DNA from: Paenibacillaceae bacterium
GTDB taxonomy: Bacteria; Bacillota; Bacilli; Paenibacillales; YIM-B00363
Length of the DNA: 15,835 bases
NCBI GenBank assembly: GCA_018969805.1
Contig: JAGWXQ010000008.1
Location: 1-15,835, forward strand
Direction of reading: 5' to 3'
The notes beneath the pieces are model-generated. The model ran no database searches, had not been told where the DNA came from, and saw only the letters and a list, made by a program, of their open reading frames with translations. Positions 6,014 through 13,945 of this stretch are shown piece after piece. Both the position numbers and the translations under genes were made by a program. The first letter of the stretch is position 1; each line of letters begins with the position of its first letter.

Positions 6014-7075
6014 ATGTACAGCGTGCGCGATGGTCGGCGGGTGCTTGCGCTCGTGTACGGGGGGATGTCGCCGGAGCATGACGTATCTGTCCGTTCGGCG
6101 CAATCGGTGTTGTCGGTAATCGACCGCACGCGGTTTGCGGTGTTGCTCGTGTACATTTCGCGTGAAGGACTGTGGGCGGTGTCTGACGCGCCGTCTGATG
6201 CGGATGTGGATGAGCGGACGATGCGTATGGCACACGGGAAGAAGGCAGACGTTTCGTTTTTGGCAGCGGTCGATGTCGTATTTCCGATGCTGCATGGTCC
6301 GATGGGCGAGGATGGGACGATCCAAGGGATGCTTGACGTGCTCGGTGTGCCGTATGTTGGGTGTGGGGTGCTTGCTTCTGCGATTGGGATGGACAAAATA
6401 TCGATGAAGCACGTTTGTGCAGCGCGGGGCATTCCACAATGTCGGTGGATGGCAGTCGTCGCAAGGGACTTCGCGCGCGATGCGGCGCGTGTACGGGCGC
6501 GCATTGCACAGTCCATCGGGTATCCGTGTTTTGTCAAGCCGTCGCGGGGAGGCTCGTCGCTGGGCATTTCCCGGGTGGCCGCTCCAGATGCACTGGATGA
6601 GGCACTGGAGGAGGCGTTGCGGCACGATGCGCGGCTGATCATTGAAGAGGCGTTGCACGTGCGGGAAATTGAAGTCGGGATGCTTGGTGGGGAAGATGTG
6701 CGTACGTCGGTCGTCGGTGAAGTGCGCTGTCCGTCCGTGTTTTATGATACTGCTGCCAAATATTCGAGCGCGCATACGGAGCTGATTGTTCCTGCGCCGA
6801 TCGATGATGACATCGCGGATGCAGCGCGGGCACTTGCGGTCGATGCGTATGAGGCGATTGATGCCCGTGGATTGGCGCGCGTTGATTTTTTTTACCGCGA
6901 ATCAGACCGTGCGTTGTTGCTCAATGAAATCAATACGATGCCCGGGTTTACGTCGATGTCGATGTATCCAAAGCTATGGATGCACTCGGGTGTAGCGATC
7001 GATGTGCTCGTACAGACGCTCATCGATCAAGCGATGCGCCACAGTTGCAGCAGTGTGCAAATTGGTGTACCGTAG
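6014..7075 (+). CDS. ddl: D-alanine--D-alanine ligase
   Basis: A 353-residue ATP-grasp enzyme that joins two D-alanines for peptidoglycan precursors in the cytoplasm. Motifs in order: YGGMSPEHDVSVRS (15-28), HGPMGEDGTIQG (94-105), SAIGMDK (122-128), CFVKPSRGGSSLGI (172-185), and NEINTMPGFTSMSMYP (304-319) with the metal-binding Glu and Asn. Tyr250 in AAKYSS matches the residue that favours D-Ala-D-Ala; phenylalanine here is linked to D-lactate ligases. ATG 6014 is preceded by a GGAAGGGTGGGGG stretch. It belongs to a same-strand run with the amidase-domain gene before and fabI after. Length and motifs are normal for the family. Confidence 0.95.
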   Translation: MYSVRDGRRVLALVYGGMSPEHDVSVRSAQSVLSVIDRTRFAVLLVYISREGLWAVSDAPSDADVDERTMRMAHGKKADVSFLAAVDVVFPMLHGPMGEDGTIQGMLDVLGVPYVGCGVLASAIGMDKISMKHVCAARGIPQCRWMAVVARDFARDAARVRARIAQSIGYPCFVKPSRGGSSLGISRVAAPDALDEALEEALRHDARLIIEEALHVREIEVGMLGGEDVRTSVVGEVRCPSVFYDTAAKYSSAHTELIVPAPIDDDIADAARALAVDAYEAIDARGLARVDFFYRESDRALLLNEINTMPGFTSMSMYPKLWMHSGVAIDVLVQTLIDQAMRHSCSSVQIGVP

Positions 7076-7128
7076 AAGGGTCGCCGCGCGCTTTGGCGAC
7101 GAAAACAACCGTGACGAGGTGGCAAATC

Positions 7129-7911
7129 ATGCACGCACAAGTCCCACAACTGATGCACGGCCGTGTCGTCGTGGTCATGGGTGTCGCAAACGAGCGCAGT
7201 ATTGCTTGGGCAATCGCCCAATCGCTTGCGCATGCGGGTGCTGACCTCATATTTACGTATGAAAGTGAACGTGTCGCAGAGCGTGTGCAGCGTCTGGCAG
7301 CGCAAATTGAACGTTCGTCGGTCGTCATGTGCAACGTCGCAGAAGACGGGGACATCGATGCGCTGGCGGCGTTTGTGCGCGAGCGATACGGCGTATTGCA
7401 TGGCATCGTCCATGCGATTGCATATGCAAATAAGGAAGATTTGGCGGGGGCGTATATCGATACGTCGCGATCGGGCTATGCGCTCGCTCAAGACATTAGT
7501 GCGTACTCGCTTGTCGCCATCGCGCAGAGGCTGGTGCCGTTGATGACGCAGGGGGGTGCGATCGTCACCCTGACGTATTTGGGATCAGAGCGTGCATTGC
7601 GCAATTACAACGTAATGGGTGTTGCAAAAGCGGCATTGGAAGCGAGTGTGCGGTATTTGGCACTTGATCTTGGTGTGCGTGGGGTACGGGTAAATGCGGT
7701 GTCTGCGGGACCGATTAAGACGCTTGCGGCCAAGGGCATTGCCGATTTTCATGGAATTTTGCGGGAAGTAGAAGCAAAATCTCCGTTGCGTCGGACGACG
7801 GATGCGTCCGAAGTCGGGGACACTGCCTTGTTTTTGCTTAGCGATATGGCGCGGGGCATTACGGGCGAAGTCATTTATGTAGATAGTGGTTATCATATCG
7901 TCGGGGTATGA
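7129..7911 (+). CDS. fabI: Enoyl-[acyl-carrier-protein] reductase
   Basis: A 260-residue short-chain dehydrogenase that reduces trans-2-enoyl-ACP with NAD(P)H in fatty-acid elongation. The cofactor site is MGVANERSIAWAIA (17-30), the FabI form of the Rossmann loop. Tyr150, Tyr160 and Lys167 (TYLGSERALRNYNVMGVAKA region) are the catalytic set, and SAGPIKTLAA (192-201) is the conserved substrate-loop motif. ATG 7129 has GAGGTGG (7115-7121) upstream; family members begin close to the later LMHGRVVVVMG. It lies between ddl and genes for biotin synthesis. In the BioC/BioH route, FabI reduces the methyl-ester enoyl intermediates on the way to pimeloyl-ACP, so the location makes metabolic sense. Confidence 0.95.
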   Translation: MHAQVPQLMHGRVVVVMGVANERSIAWAIAQSLAHAGADLIFTYESERVAERVQRLAAQIERSSVVMCNVAEDGDIDALAAFVRERYGVLHGIVHAIAYANKEDLAGAYIDTSRSGYALAQDISAYSLVAIAQRLVPLMTQGGAIVTLTYLGSERALRNYNVMGVAKAALEASVRYLALDLGVRGVRVNAVSAGPIKTLAAKGIADFHGILREVEAKSPLRRTTDASEVGDTALFLLSDMARGITGEVIYVDSGYHIVGV

Positions 7912-7992
7912 TGGCGGTATTGATGTCGGCATACGTGGCAACGATGCGAGGGACCTGATCCAACTCCGTGTGCCCATCGGGGAGGGGTTCAT

Positions 7993-8046
7993 TTGGTTGA
8001 TGCGCTGAGGACGACGATGCCGATTCGCGGGAGGGTATGCGCATGA
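7993..8046 (+). CDS. Possible 17-codon leader peptide before the phosphatase gene
   Basis: A TTG codon at 7993 follows a strong ribosome site, GGGGAGGGG (7979-7987), and opens a frame of 17 codons that ends in TGA at 8044-8046. That stop overlaps the ATG of the next gene (ATGA at 8043-8046), so translating it would deliver ribosomes to the phosphatase start. The peptide has no run of one amino acid that would suggest attenuation. It could be coincidence in a GC-rich spacer. Confidence 0.25.
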   Translation: MVDALRTTMPIRGRVCA

Positions 8047-8855
8047 ATGGGGAACAAGAGGCGATTATCGGGGGAAAGTCGTTTACTGCGGTTGCCGTAA
8101 GTGTGGCGGCCAAAGCAGGGGAGTGGATCCGTTCGCGGCGTGGAAAAGTGCAGGACATGCAGCCAAAGCGCACGTGGCATGATGTGGTAACGGACGTCGA
8201 TCGTGGGGCAGAGGCACTCATTGCGAAGCTGATCGCGACGTATTTTCCGACACATGCGTTTTATGGGGAAGAAAGTGCTAATGATGTCATTTCTGATGCG
8301 GAGTACGTGTGGATTGTCGATCCGATCGATGGCACGACCAATTTTGTGCATGGGCTTGGGGGGTTTGTGACATCGGTTGCGCTTGCGCATCGAGGAGAAA
8401 TCATCGTTGGTGTCGTGTACGATATCGTGCGGGACGTTTTGTACGTTGCGGAGCGGGGCAAAGGAGCGTACGTGCACGGAAAACGCATTTTCGTTTGTGA
8501 GCAGCAGACGCTGCAGCAGACGCTTGTTGCGTGTGGGTTTCCAGTCGAGCACAACCACGCGTTGCCTCGGGCATTGCGGCAGCTTAACGCGATTGCCCCG
8601 CACGTGCGCAACGTGCGTGCGTACGGATCGGCAGCGTTGCATTTGGCGTATGTCGCAGAAGGAAAGCTTGGTGCGTATTGGGAGCCGGATTTGAAGCTGT
8701 GGGATGTCGCTGCGGGGGTGTTGCTCGTGCAAGAAGCGGGCGGCAAAGTGACGGATTGTACAGGTGCGGCGTACCATATCGGGACGCGGGACGTACTGGC
8801 GACAAATGGGCACGTGCACGGTGATTTTGTGCGGCATTTGGGGCGGATACCGTGA
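8043..8855 (+). CDS. Inositol monophosphatase family protein
   Basis: A 270-residue metal-dependent sugar-phosphate phosphatase. GEES (75-78) supplies metal-binding glutamates, VDPIDGTTNFVHG (92-104) is the family signature with Asp93 and Asp96, and WDVAAGVLLVQEAGG (220-234) gives Asp221. Members hydrolyse inositol-1-phosphate, fructose-1,6-bisphosphate, NADP or PAP; the sequence alone does not tell which. ATG 8043 is preferred because GGGAGGG (8029-8035) lies 7 bases upstream; an in-frame ATG at 8037 is too close to it. The stop overlaps the GTG start of bioD, so it is expressed with the biotin genes. No role in biotin synthesis is known, so it may simply ride in the operon. Confidence 0.9.
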   Translation: MNGEQEAIIGGKSFTAVAVSVAAKAGEWIRSRRGKVQDMQPKRTWHDVVTDVDRGAEALIAKLIATYFPTHAFYGEESANDVISDAEYVWIVDPIDGTTNFVHGLGGFVTSVALAHRGEIIVGVVYDIVRDVLYVAERGKGAYVHGKRIFVCEQQTLQQTLVACGFPVEHNHALPRALRQLNAIAPHVRNVRAYGSAALHLAYVAEGKLGAYWEPDLKLWDVAAGVLLVQEAGGKVTDCTGAAYHIGTRDVLATNGHVHGDFVRHLGRIP

Positions 8856-9586
8856 GCGGACTGTTTGTCACGGCGACCGATACGCACGTCGGTAAGACGA
8901 TTGTCACTGCTGCGATTGCCGCTGCATACCGAGCGCGTCGTCCGCAGTCGCGGTGTGCGGTATGGAAGCCGGTGCAGACAGGTACGCGCATCGACGATGG
9001 ACAAGCAGACGGTGTACGGTTGTTGCGCGGGAGTGGACTGGTGCAGACGATGGCACAGACGGTACGTGTCCATTTTGACGAACCGATTGCGCCGTGGATG
9101 GCGGCGGAGCGCAGCGGGTGTACGATTTCGTTTCATGATTTGATCGAACAAGGGCATGAAAAACTGCGCGATTACGATGCGGTGTTTGTCGAAGGTGCGG
9201 GGGGATTGGTCGTGCCTTTGACAGAGCGGTACGTGATAAAAGATGTCGTGCGCGCATTGAAGCTTCCGATTGTCATTGTCGCGCGGGCTGCAGTCGGTAC
9301 GGTCAATCATACGTTGCTGACGATTCAGTGTGCCAAGCAGGCAGACATCCCGATTTGTGGGGTCGTGATCAATGGAGTGACTGAAGATGGTGCGCGCATC
9401 GCTGAGGAAAATAAAAAGATGATTGAGCGGTTTGGCGGTGTGCGGGTGCTTGCTATGTGTCCGTATGTCGCTGCATGGGAGCAGGCGATGCCGGACGCAC
9501 GGGCCTTAAGGGAGTGGCTGCAACAGAGCTTGTGCACGGATGGCGGGCAGTGGATCGAAGATGCGGGAGCAGGGGAGAGCAGATGA
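8852..9586 (+). CDS. bioD: Dethiobiotin synthetase
   Basis: A 244-residue P-loop enzyme that closes the ureido ring of dethiobiotin from 7,8-diaminopelargonate, CO2 and ATP in the cytoplasm. The P-loop TATDTHVGKT (7-16) is a slight variant of the usual GTDTxVGKT. Lys39 lies in WKPVQTG (38-44), EGAGGLVVP spans 114-122, and ARAAVGTVNHTLLT (144-157) is the conserved later motif. The GTG start at 8852 overlaps the preceding stop (GTGA), and the stop overlaps the bioB start (ATGA), so translation is coupled on both sides. The C-terminal tail after about residue 225 is longer and more polar than usual. Confidence 0.94.
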   Translation: MSGLFVTATDTHVGKTIVTAAIAAAYRARRPQSRCAVWKPVQTGTRIDDGQADGVRLLRGSGLVQTMAQTVRVHFDEPIAPWMAAERSGCTISFHDLIEQGHEKLRDYDAVFVEGAGGLVVPLTERYVIKDVVRALKLPIVIVARAAVGTVNHTLLTIQCAKQADIPICGVVINGVTEDGARIAEENKKMIERFGGVRVLAMCPYVAAWEQAMPDARALREWLQQSLCTDGGQWIEDAGAGESR

Positions 9587-10599
9587 ACACGGGGCAACAT
9601 GGACGATGGCATGCGCTTGCGGATCGGGTCATCGCGGGCGAACCGATCGGCGAACAGGACGCACTTGCGGTGTTGCGCGCACCGGACACAGATGTGCTGA
9701 CGATTGTCGATGCGGCGTACCGCGTGCGGCGTACGTATTATGGGCATGACGTCAAGCTCAATGCGATTATGAATGTAAAATCGGGGCTGTGTCCTGAGGA
9801 TTGTGGATATTGCGCACAGTCGATCGTTTCTACAGCGAACATCGCAAAGTATGCGATGCTCGATCGAGAAACGATCGTCCACGGTGCGCAGCGTGCGCAC
9901 GCGCGTGCCGTCGGTACGTATTGCATCGTCGCCAGTGGACGTGGACCGACGGACAACGAGCTGGCGCATGTGATCGATGCAGTGCGTGAGATTAAGCAGA
10001 CGTTGCCACTGAAAATATGTGCTTGCCTTGGTGTGTTGCGCCCAGAGCAAGCGCAACGACTGAAAGATGCGGGTGTCGATCGATACAACCACAATCTGAA
10101 TACGGAATCGTCTCATTTTTCGCGCATTACGACGACGCATACGTATGCCGACCGTGTACAGACGGTGCAGCGCGCAGCGGAAGCGGGCATGTCCCCGTGT
10201 TCGGGGATGATTGTCGGAATGGGGGAAACGGATGAGCAACGCGTGCGATTGGCGTTTGCGTTGCGCGATCTGGATGCGGACTCGATACCGATCAATTTTT
10301 TGCACCCAATTGATGGGACACCGCTGCAACATATGCGCACGTTGACCCCGTGGAAATGTCTTCTTGTGTTGGCGATGGTTCGATTTGTTTGTCCTACAAA
10401 AGAAATTCGCGCCTCAGGGGGGCGTGAGGTCCAACTGCGGTCGCTCCAGCCACTGGCTTTGTACGTTGCGAATTCTTTGTTTTTGGGAGACTATCTCACA
10501 ACATCAGGGCAAAGCGATGCTGCCGATATGGCGATGATCGACGACATCGGCTTTGTCATTGAGCGCGATGCGTTTGCATCGGGGCCTGTGCGTGTTTGA
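9583..10599 (+). CDS. bioB: Biotin synthase
   Basis: A 338-residue radical SAM enzyme that inserts sulfur into dethiobiotin. The [4Fe-4S] cluster binds at Cys70, Cys74 and Cys77 (CPEDCGYC). The second, [2Fe-2S], cluster should use Cys114 (GTYCIVASGRGP), Cys146 (KICACLG), Cys206 (SPCSGMIVGMGE) and Arg276 (EIRASGGRE). YNHNLNTE (168-175) is the conserved core motif. The ATG at 9583 overlaps the bioD stop and has GGGGAGAG (9572-9579) upstream. bioF begins inside its last codons. Motifs and length are normal; assignment is firm. Confidence 0.96.
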   Translation: MNTGQHGRWHALADRVIAGEPIGEQDALAVLRAPDTDVLTIVDAAYRVRRTYYGHDVKLNAIMNVKSGLCPEDCGYCAQSIVSTANIAKYAMLDRETIVHGAQRAHARAVGTYCIVASGRGPTDNELAHVIDAVREIKQTLPLKICACLGVLRPEQAQRLKDAGVDRYNHNLNTESSHFSRITTTHTYADRVQTVQRAAEAGMSPCSGMIVGMGETDEQRVRLAFALRDLDADSIPINFLHPIDGTPLQHMRTLTPWKCLLVLAMVRFVCPTKEIRASGGREVQLRSLQPLALYVANSLFLGDYLTTSGQSDAADMAMIDDIGFVIERDAFASGPVRV

Positions 10600-11734
10600 A
10601 CAATGGTTGCACGAACAGCTTGATGTGCGGGAGCGCGCGGGGTTGACAAGAACGTGTACGCCCGTGCACCAATATGCCGATGGAACGGCCGATGTTTCTG
10701 GTCGGCGGTGCATTTTTTTCGCGTCCAATCGCTATTTGGGGCATTTTTCACAGACGCAGACGGTGTGGACGGGCGGTGCGGGTGCGTCTCGTGTCGCTGG
10801 AGGCACGCATGTGCTGTTGCATGCGTTTGAGGAAGAATGGGCGCACTTTGTCGGCACGGAGGCGTGCGTCGTCTTTGGCAGTGGCTACGGCGCAAACGTA
10901 GGGGTGTTGCAAGCGCTTGCGCAACGAGATACGGTCGTCGTGGGCGACAAGTACAACCATGCGAGCATCGTCGATGGTGCGGTGCTTTCGCGGGCGCGGT
11001 ACGTGCGGTACGCGCATTGCGACATCGAAGATGCGCGGAGGGTGCTTGCCATGCACGCGGGAAAACGCATCATCCTCGTGACGGATGCGGTGTTTGGCAT
11101 GGATGGGACGATCGCGCCGATCAAAGCATTGGCAGCGCTTGCGCGGGACGTGGGCGCGATTTTTGTCGTCGATGAAGCGCACAGTGGTGGGGTTATCGGA
11201 CCATCGGGGCGTGGGCTTGTTGCAGCGGAGCTGTGTCCTGTCGATGTGCGCATTGGGACGTTTAGCAAAGCGTATGACAGTTATGGTGCGTACGTTGCGG
11301 GAAGCAGTGCATTGTGTCGATACGTGGCGCAGACGGCGCGGTCGTTTGTGTATTCGACCGCCTTGCCACCGGCACTTATGACGCAGACGATGCTGCATAC
11401 GCGGGAAGCGGCGGGTGCGGACGATCGTCGGGCCCGTGTTTTGGGGCATGCACGTACGATGCGCAATGCGCTTGCGCAGGCAGGATACGATGTCGGTGGG
11501 GAGGACGGTACGGCGATCGTGCGCATCGTCATTGGGGATGCGCGCAAAACAGTGGAACTTGCGCGCGCCGCATACGAACGGGGCGTGTTTGCGCTTGCCG
11601 TGCGGCCACCGACGGTACCAGAGGGAAGCAGCCGGTTGCGTTTGTCGTGTACCGCAGCGCATACGGACGCACACGTCCACACTGCGTGTGCGGCATTGCG
11701 CGATGCGGGCGTGGCATTGGGGCTTTGTCGATGA
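10592..11734 (+). CDS. bioF: 8-amino-7-oxononanoate synthase
   Basis: A 380-residue PLP enzyme of the alpha-oxoamine synthase family that joins pimeloyl-ACP (or -CoA) and L-alanine, with loss of CO2, in the first ring-building step. Features in order: SNRYLG (45-50), GSGYGANVG (96-104), YNHASIVDG (121-129), VVDEAHSGG (192-200) with Asp194 and His197 at the cofactor, and GTFSKAYDSYGA (222-233) with the PLP lysine Lys226. The GTG start at 10592 is chosen because GGGG (10581-10584) lies 7 bases upstream and the protein then begins FEQWLHEQL, as in relatives; ATG 10568 in frame is the alternative. It overlaps bioB by 8 bases. A related 2-amino-3-ketobutyrate ligase is unlikely given the neighbours. 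Confidence 0.93.
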   Translation: MFEQWLHEQLDVRERAGLTRTCTPVHQYADGTADVSGRRCIFFASNRYLGHFSQTQTVWTGGAGASRVAGGTHVLLHAFEEEWAHFVGTEACVVFGSGYGANVGVLQALAQRDTVVVGDKYNHASIVDGAVLSRARYVRYAHCDIEDARRVLAMHAGKRIILVTDAVFGMDGTIAPIKALAALARDVGAIFVVDEAHSGGVIGPSGRGLVAAELCPVDVRIGTFSKAYDSYGAYVAGSSALCRYVAQTARSFVYSTALPPALMTQTMLHTREAAGADDRRARVLGHARTMRNALAQAGYDVGGEDGTAIVRIVIGDARKTVELARAAYERGVFALAVRPPTVPEGSSRLRLSCTAAHTDAHVHTACAALRDAGVALGLCR

Positions 11735-12342
11735 AGCGCACATCGTTGTGGGTGCCGGGATGGAGCATGGACGCATCGCATTGGGGGACGTTTCCTGATC
11801 GCTGGGGGCATGTGCACCGGCATGTTGATTTTGCGTCGTGTACACAAAAAGACGACTTTTCACAGCGCATCGTCGATCGTCTGCTTGGTGTCGATGTTGT
11901 GGTCGCGTGGTCGTTTGGCGCGGTCGTCGCGCTCGATGTGCTCGCCGATCATTCCGTGCCGCTCGTTGTTGTTGGCGGGGCATTACAGTTTGTGCAGGCG
12001 TGCAATGAGGTCGTCTGGGCGCGTACGGTGATTGGGATGCGCGAGGCACCGGTGCAGACGTTGGAGCGGTTTACGTCGTCGATCTTTGGCGCGCCCCGAC
12101 CTACGACGTGGACTTTGAGCGCGCTGCACGAAGGGCTCGACGTGCTCGCGCACAGCGACGTGCGTGCTGCTTGGGCACGAAGAAAGGATCGGACGTTGTG
12201 GATCCATGGGACGCACGACCGCATTTGTCCCGTGCGTGCGGCACCTCCGGAGGCGGTGCGCATTTCCGGTGCGGGGCATGCACCGTTTGTGGATCAGGCA
12301 GACGCGGTGCAGGAGGTGATCGATCGGTGGTGCATCCGCTGA
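11731..12342 (+). CDS. bioH: Alpha/beta hydrolase, probable pimeloyl-ACP methyl ester esterase (BioH/BioG type)
   Basis: A 203-residue alpha/beta hydrolase. The nucleophile elbow is AWSFGAVVA with Ser61; WIHGTHDRICP (157-167) supplies Asp163 and GAGHAPFVD (180-188) supplies His183. VPGWSMDASHW near the start forms the oxyanion region. Lying between bioF and bioC, it most likely removes the methyl group from pimeloyl-ACP methyl ester and ends chain growth. It is shorter than E. coli BioH (about 256 residues), nearer to BioG size, so the lid domain must be small. ATG 11731 overlaps the bioF stop (ATGA). The fold is certain; the exact substrate is inferred from position. Confidence 0.82.
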   Translation: MKRTSLWVPGWSMDASHWGTFPDRWGHVHRHVDFASCTQKDDFSQRIVDRLLGVDVVVAWSFGAVVALDVLADHSVPLVVVGGALQFVQACNEVVWARTVIGMREAPVQTLERFTSSIFGAPRPTTWTLSALHEGLDVLAHSDVRAAWARRKDRTLWIHGTHDRICPVRAAPPEAVRISGAGHAPFVDQADAVQEVIDRWCIR

Positions 12343-13127
12343 CGAAGCGCGTGCAGCGTGCGTTTGGACAGTGTGCTGCGACGTACGACGATGCAGCGGA
12401 CGTACAGCAGCGTATGGTGCGGACGCTTTGTCCGCTGTGTCCGGCACATGCACAGCGCATTCTTGAAATTGGATGCGGGACGGGGATGCTGACGGAGGCA
12501 TTGCTCGCGCGGTATCCAGATGCCCATGTGACGGCTGTCGATGTCGCACCAGAAATGGCTGTGGCGACAAGTGCGCGCTGTGCTGCGCATGTCGATCGGT
12601 TGGCCACGATCGTCGGCGACGGGGAACACGTACACGGCACCCCCCCGTACGATCTCATTTGCACGTCTGCTGCGATGCAGTGGTTTGTGACACCGCGAAA
12701 TACGGTCGCACGGCTCATCCGCGCATTGCGCCCAAACGGGCAGTTTGTGTTTGCGACGTTTGTCGATGGTACGCTCGCAGAGCTCAAACATGCGTTTGAG
12801 ATTGCAGAACGAACCCTGGACATGGGACATTGTCGGCGGGTCAACGACTTCGTACGTATGGACGAGTTGCGGTCGTGGTGTGCGCCACACGTGCATCGTG
12901 TGGAGCAACACGACATCGTCATATGTGTGCCGGATGCGATGGCGTTGATCCGACGGCTCAAACGATTGGGGGCGCACGTCGTGGCGCGTCCACACGATGC
13001 CCCGTTTCACCGCGACGTATTTGTGCATATGGCGCGCGCGTACGCAGAGTGCTATGGTGTGGGGGACGGGGTCCGTGTGACGTATCGGATCGCCTACGGG
13101 GTCGTCACGAAAGGGGAACACGTATGA
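12327..13127 (+). CDS. bioC: Malonyl-ACP O-methyltransferase
   Basis: A 266-residue SAM-dependent methyltransferase that caps the free carboxyl of malonyl-ACP so that fatty-acid enzymes can extend it to pimeloyl-ACP methyl ester. The N-terminal RAFGQCAATYDDAADVQ (11-27) and TSAAMQWF (113-120) stretches are characteristic of BioC, and LEIGCGTGMLTEALL (46-60) with VTAVDVAPEM (68-77) is the SAM site. GTG 12327 is chosen, with AGGAGG (12311-12316) 10 bases upstream; a second GTG follows directly. It overlaps the esterase gene by 16 bases, fitting the BioC/BioH partnership. A generic ubiquinone-type methyltransferase is unlikely in this context. Confidence 0.92.
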   Translation: MVHPLTKRVQRAFGQCAATYDDAADVQQRMVRTLCPLCPAHAQRILEIGCGTGMLTEALLARYPDAHVTAVDVAPEMAVATSARCAAHVDRLATIVGDGEHVHGTPPYDLICTSAAMQWFVTPRNTVARLIRALRPNGQFVFATFVDGTLAELKHAFEIAERTLDMGHCRRVNDFVRMDELRSWCAPHVHRVEQHDIVICVPDAMALIRRLKRLGAHVVARPHDAPFHRDVFVHMARAYAECYGVGDGVRVTYRIAYGVVTKGEHV

Positions 13128-13939
13128 AGTGGGATGGCCACACGCATTCTCCGTTTTGTCGTCATGGAAGCACGGCACCGCTGGAGCAGTATGCGATGGC
13201 GGCGATCGCACACGGATGCGTGCGTCTGAGCGTGACGGAGCACGCGCCATTGCCCCCGCATTGGGTGGACGATGCGGCACTGTGCGCGATGGATGTGGGG
13301 GAGCTGGACGCGTATATCGCCTGTGTGCAGCGTGTGCGTGAACAGTATGCTGGGGTGCTGGACGTCTGTGTGGGTATTGAGCTGGATTATTTGTCGGGCA
13401 ACGTCGGCTTTATGGAAAACATCGTGCACCGGATCGACGGTGCGTTGCACGATGTGATCGTATCGGTCCATTTTGTCCCGGGACGAAACGGCACGATGCG
13501 GTGCATCGACTACACACCGGAGTATGTGCGCACGCATGTGTTGCCGGCGTATGGGACGATGGATCGGCTCGTAGAAGCGTATTATGACGAAGTCGAACAA
13601 GCGATTGCGAGCGTATCGATGGTGTCTGGTCTACCGAGCCGTGTGCGGCTTGGGCACGTTGAGGTGATCGACAAATTTCGTGCCGTCTTGCCCCCGTACG
13701 ATCGTGCCTACTGCGACGAACGGCTGCTGCGGCTCGTGCCGATGCTTGCGCATTACGGTGTCGGTATCGATCTAAACACTGCGGGTTTGCGCAAACCGCA
13801 CTGTCAGCGCGTGTATGCGACACAATCGTTTGTCGATGCGTGTCGCAAAGCGGATGTGCCAATCGTATTTGGATCGGATGCGCACGATCCGAGTGAAGTC
13901 GCGTATGGGTGGGACGTGGCGATGCTCATGATGCAGTGA
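13124..13939 (+). CDS. hisJ: Histidinol-phosphatase of the PHP family (HisJ type)
   Basis: A 271-residue PHP-fold phosphatase like Bacillus HisJ (268 residues), which converts histidinol phosphate to histidinol. Metal ligands are visible in DGHTHSPFCRHG (His6, His8, His14), TEHAP (His40), GIELDY (Glu86), SVHF (His116), LGHVE (His178) and GSDAHDP (Asp252, His254). ATG 13124 overlaps the bioC stop (ATGA), with AAGGGGAA (13111-13118) upstream, so it is the last gene of the biotin run. No other histidine gene is in the window, so it may serve histidine synthesis from an odd location or act on another phosphate ester. No terminator separates it from the convergent gene 6 bases on. Confidence 0.9.
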   Translation: MKWDGHTHSPFCRHGSTAPLEQYAMAAIAHGCVRLSVTEHAPLPPHWVDDAALCAMDVGELDAYIACVQRVREQYAGVLDVCVGIELDYLSGNVGFMENIVHRIDGALHDVIVSVHFVPGRNGTMRCIDYTPEYVRTHVLPAYGTMDRLVEAYYDEVEQAIASVSMVSGLPSRVRLGHVEVIDKFRAVLPPYDRAYCDERLLRLVPMLAHYGVGIDLNTAGLRKPHCQRVYATQSFVDACRKADVPIVFGSDAHDPSEVAYGWDVAMLMMQ

Positions 13940-13945
13940 TCTGTG

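Noticed and set aside
7080..7100. GTCGCC/GGCGAC hairpin between ddl and fabI
   Set aside because: The 6-base stem has a 9-base loop and no T-run on either strand, so it is not a terminator; nothing else supports a regulatory role.
7912..8850. BirA-type biotin operator before the bio genes
   Set aside because: I looked for GTTAAC-type arms with the usual spacing before the phosphatase and bioD genes and saw none. Control may be far upstream or of another kind.
10748..12049. Long minus-strand open frame opposite bioF and the esterase gene
   Set aside because: It is opposite genes with full catalytic motifs, and its own translation is rich in Arg, His, Pro and Thr without any domain. Such frames are expected opposite GC-rich genes. 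The same applies to the minus-strand frames at 8261-9310, 9325-10332 and 12294-13280.
8000..13900. Frequent CGATCG-type hexamers
   Set aside because: They fit the codon preference for GAT, CGN, ATC and GTC in these genes and are in coding sequence, so I do not treat them as a repeat element.
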